From: Bacteroides_E sp964522975
GTDB taxonomy: Bacteria; Bacteroidota; Bacteroidia; Bacteroidales; Bacteroidaceae
DNA: 64,000 nucleotides
NCBI GenBank assembly: GCA_964522975.1
Contig: CAZFXK010000002.1
Span: 1 to 64,000, forward strand
Direction: 5' to 3'
Part shown: one piece after another, positions 63,375-64,000 of the stretch
How the letters are laid out: every line of letters begins with the position of its first letter
How positions within the stretch are numbered: position 1 is the first letter of the stretch
Translations under genes and position numbers: made by a program
The notes under the pieces: model-generated
Told to the model about the DNA's origin: nothing
Database searches by the model: none
What the model saw: the letters and a program-made list of their open reading frames with translations, nothing else

Positions 63375-63422
63375 AAGGTTGAGTATGATTAAATTCCTTA
63401 CAAATTAAACATTCTCAACCTT
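63375..63422 (-). terminator. Terminator-like hairpin between traR/dksA and lspA
   Basis: Arms AAGGTTGAG (63375-63383) and CTCAACCTT (63414-63422), extendable by 3 more pairs past one mismatch, followed by a T-rich run on the minus strand. It may reduce read-through into lspA. Confidence 0.55.
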
Positions 63423-63467
63423 CTAAATTTAGTTTCAATTAAAATTCAGAAAATAAAAAACTTATTT

Positions 63468-63845
63468 TCATTTTTCATTCTTTTTTGCTTCAATACTAAG
63501 TGTTGCATGAGGAACTACACGTAAACGTTCTGCAGGAATCAGCTCTCCTGTTTCTCTACAAATGCCGTATGTTTTATTCTCTATCCGTACTAAAGCAGCT
63601 TGTAAGTTGTTTATGAACTTCAATTGACGTTGAGCTAGGCGTTGAGTTTCCTCTTTAGATAATGCACTAGCACCCTCATCAATAATCTTATAGGTTGGAG
63701 AGGTGTCGTCTGTAGAGTTGTTATCTATACCTAAAAGACTATCATTTAACAATTTATAGTCACGTTTCGCTAATTCTAGCTTTTCCATTATAATCTCACG
63801 GAATTCTGCTAACTCAGCATCGGAATATCTAGTTTTTTTTGCCAT
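63468..63845 (-). CDS. TraR/DksA family protein
   Basis: From ATG 63845 a 125-residue DksA-like protein (the open frame extends to 63899, into ileS). An N-terminal coiled coil (SDAELAEFREIIMEKLELAK and SALSKEETQRLAQRQLKFIN) ends in the C-terminal finger domain YGICRETGELIPAERLRVVP and HATLSIEAKKNEK. Of the four zinc cysteines of E. coli DksA only one remains, as in other Bacteroidetes members. The tip residues suggest binding in the RNA polymerase secondary channel; effect on transcription is inferred. It lies 31 bp after ileS and is followed by lspA. Confidence 0.9.
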   Translation of the reverse strand: MAKKTRYSDAELAEFREIIMEKLELAKRDYKLLNDSLLGIDNNSTDDTSPTYKIIDEGASALSKEETQRLAQRQLKFINNLQAALVRIENKTYGICRETGELIPAERLRVVPHATLSIEAKKNEK

Positions 63846-63876
63846 AATAATCAAATTTTGATGGTTAATAAATCTT

Positions 63877-64000
63877 CTATATTTTCTCAATATATACATC
63901 TAATGAGAAGCTGTCAAAATCAATCTTCTCACCGCCATTTACTTCGTTAGCTAGGTCTAATGATATTGCTAATACTTGACCGCAAATATACTCATTATAT
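63877..64000 (-). CDS. ileS: Isoleucine--tRNA ligase, C-terminal end only
   Basis: The last about 40 codons of ileS, truncated by the window edge. The frame reads NEYICGQVLAISLDLANEVN, then GGEKIDFDSFSLDVYIEKI and a TAG stop at 63877-63879, the usual end of long Bacteroidetes IleRS (the C-terminal beta-rich zinc-free tail with an E-V-G/N-G-G-E-K motif). The order ileS, traR/dksA, lspA is conserved in Bacteroidales. Confidence 0.75.
   Translation of the reverse strand, partial: YNEYICGQVLAISLDLANEVNGGEKIDFDSFSLDVYIEKI

Noticed and set aside
1..64000. CRISPR array or tandem-repeat locus
   Set aside because: No regularly spaced direct repeats were seen; the palindrome family is scattered, not arrayed.

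Overview
The window is about 64 kb of a low-GC Bacteroidales chromosome, probably a Bacteroides-type gut anaerobe. Support comes from the gene content: type III glutamine synthetase, carboxynorspermidine decarboxylase, DUF5606, DUF5686, DUF4296 and DUF3332 proteins, a TonB-dependent receptor, and a lipidated TamA-like protein. It also comes from TAnnTTTG-type -7 promoter elements before many genes, where Shine-Dalgarno sequences are largely absent. A run of exactly 100 N (22730-22829) is a scaffold gap, so this is a draft assembly. I see no rRNA, CRISPR array, complete mobile element or replication origin.

Region by region. 0-7 kb holds envelope and accessory genes: a double TonB_C protein, an outer-membrane barrel, DUF5606, a Spy/DUF4890-like protein, a drug/metabolite transporter cut by an in-frame TAG, a HAD hydrolase, a YjbQ protein, a decayed DUF3788 gene and a lipoprotein with a collagen-like segment. 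7.5-15 kb carries tRNA-Leu(GAG), tRNA-Gly(GCC), the uvrD-nspC pair, superoxide dismutase, rlmD overlapping an RluA-type pseudouridine synthase, and a small aromatic/acidic lipoprotein. 15-20 kb is a lipoprotein plus TonB-dependent receptor pair; the receptor has an in-frame TAA at codon 45. 20-24.8 kb has rmuC, a family 2 glycosyltransferase, the gap and an SLC13-type permease.

24.8-27.3 kb is the main accessory patch: short palindromic repeats, a broken ankyrin-like gene, a possible toxin C-terminal remnant 1 nt before a lipoprotein gene, another decayed reading frame and a BamE-like lipoprotein. 27.4-41 kb has a divergent tryptophanase-family lyase, a three-gene operon (PNPOx-like protein, AI-2E exporter family, glycosyltransferase), a LolC/E-type permease, an aminotransferase, a protein resembling sugar isomerases, leucyl aminopeptidase, type II pantothenate kinase and valS. 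41-50 kb has a DUF3810 protein with an HExxH motif overlapping mazG, an ECF sigma/anti-sigma/CpxP-like cassette, rnz, rpsA and a DUF5686 outer-membrane protein. 50-57 kb has glnN, a Crp/Fnr regulator with an EamA transporter, glgB and DUF2461. 57-64 kb has DUF3332, a TamL-like lipoprotein, a TrmH-family methyltransferase, and the cluster ileS (3' end), traR/dksA, lspA, DUF4296 and a small conserved-looking ORF.

Three observations stand out. A family of short GGTCTGGG/CCCAGACC palindromes is scattered between genes, with two 35-nt copies identical although 54.9 kb apart. Two otherwise intact genes carry single in-frame stops, and three further loci are decayed. The tryptophanase-family lyase has changed residues where the family normally contacts its cofactor.
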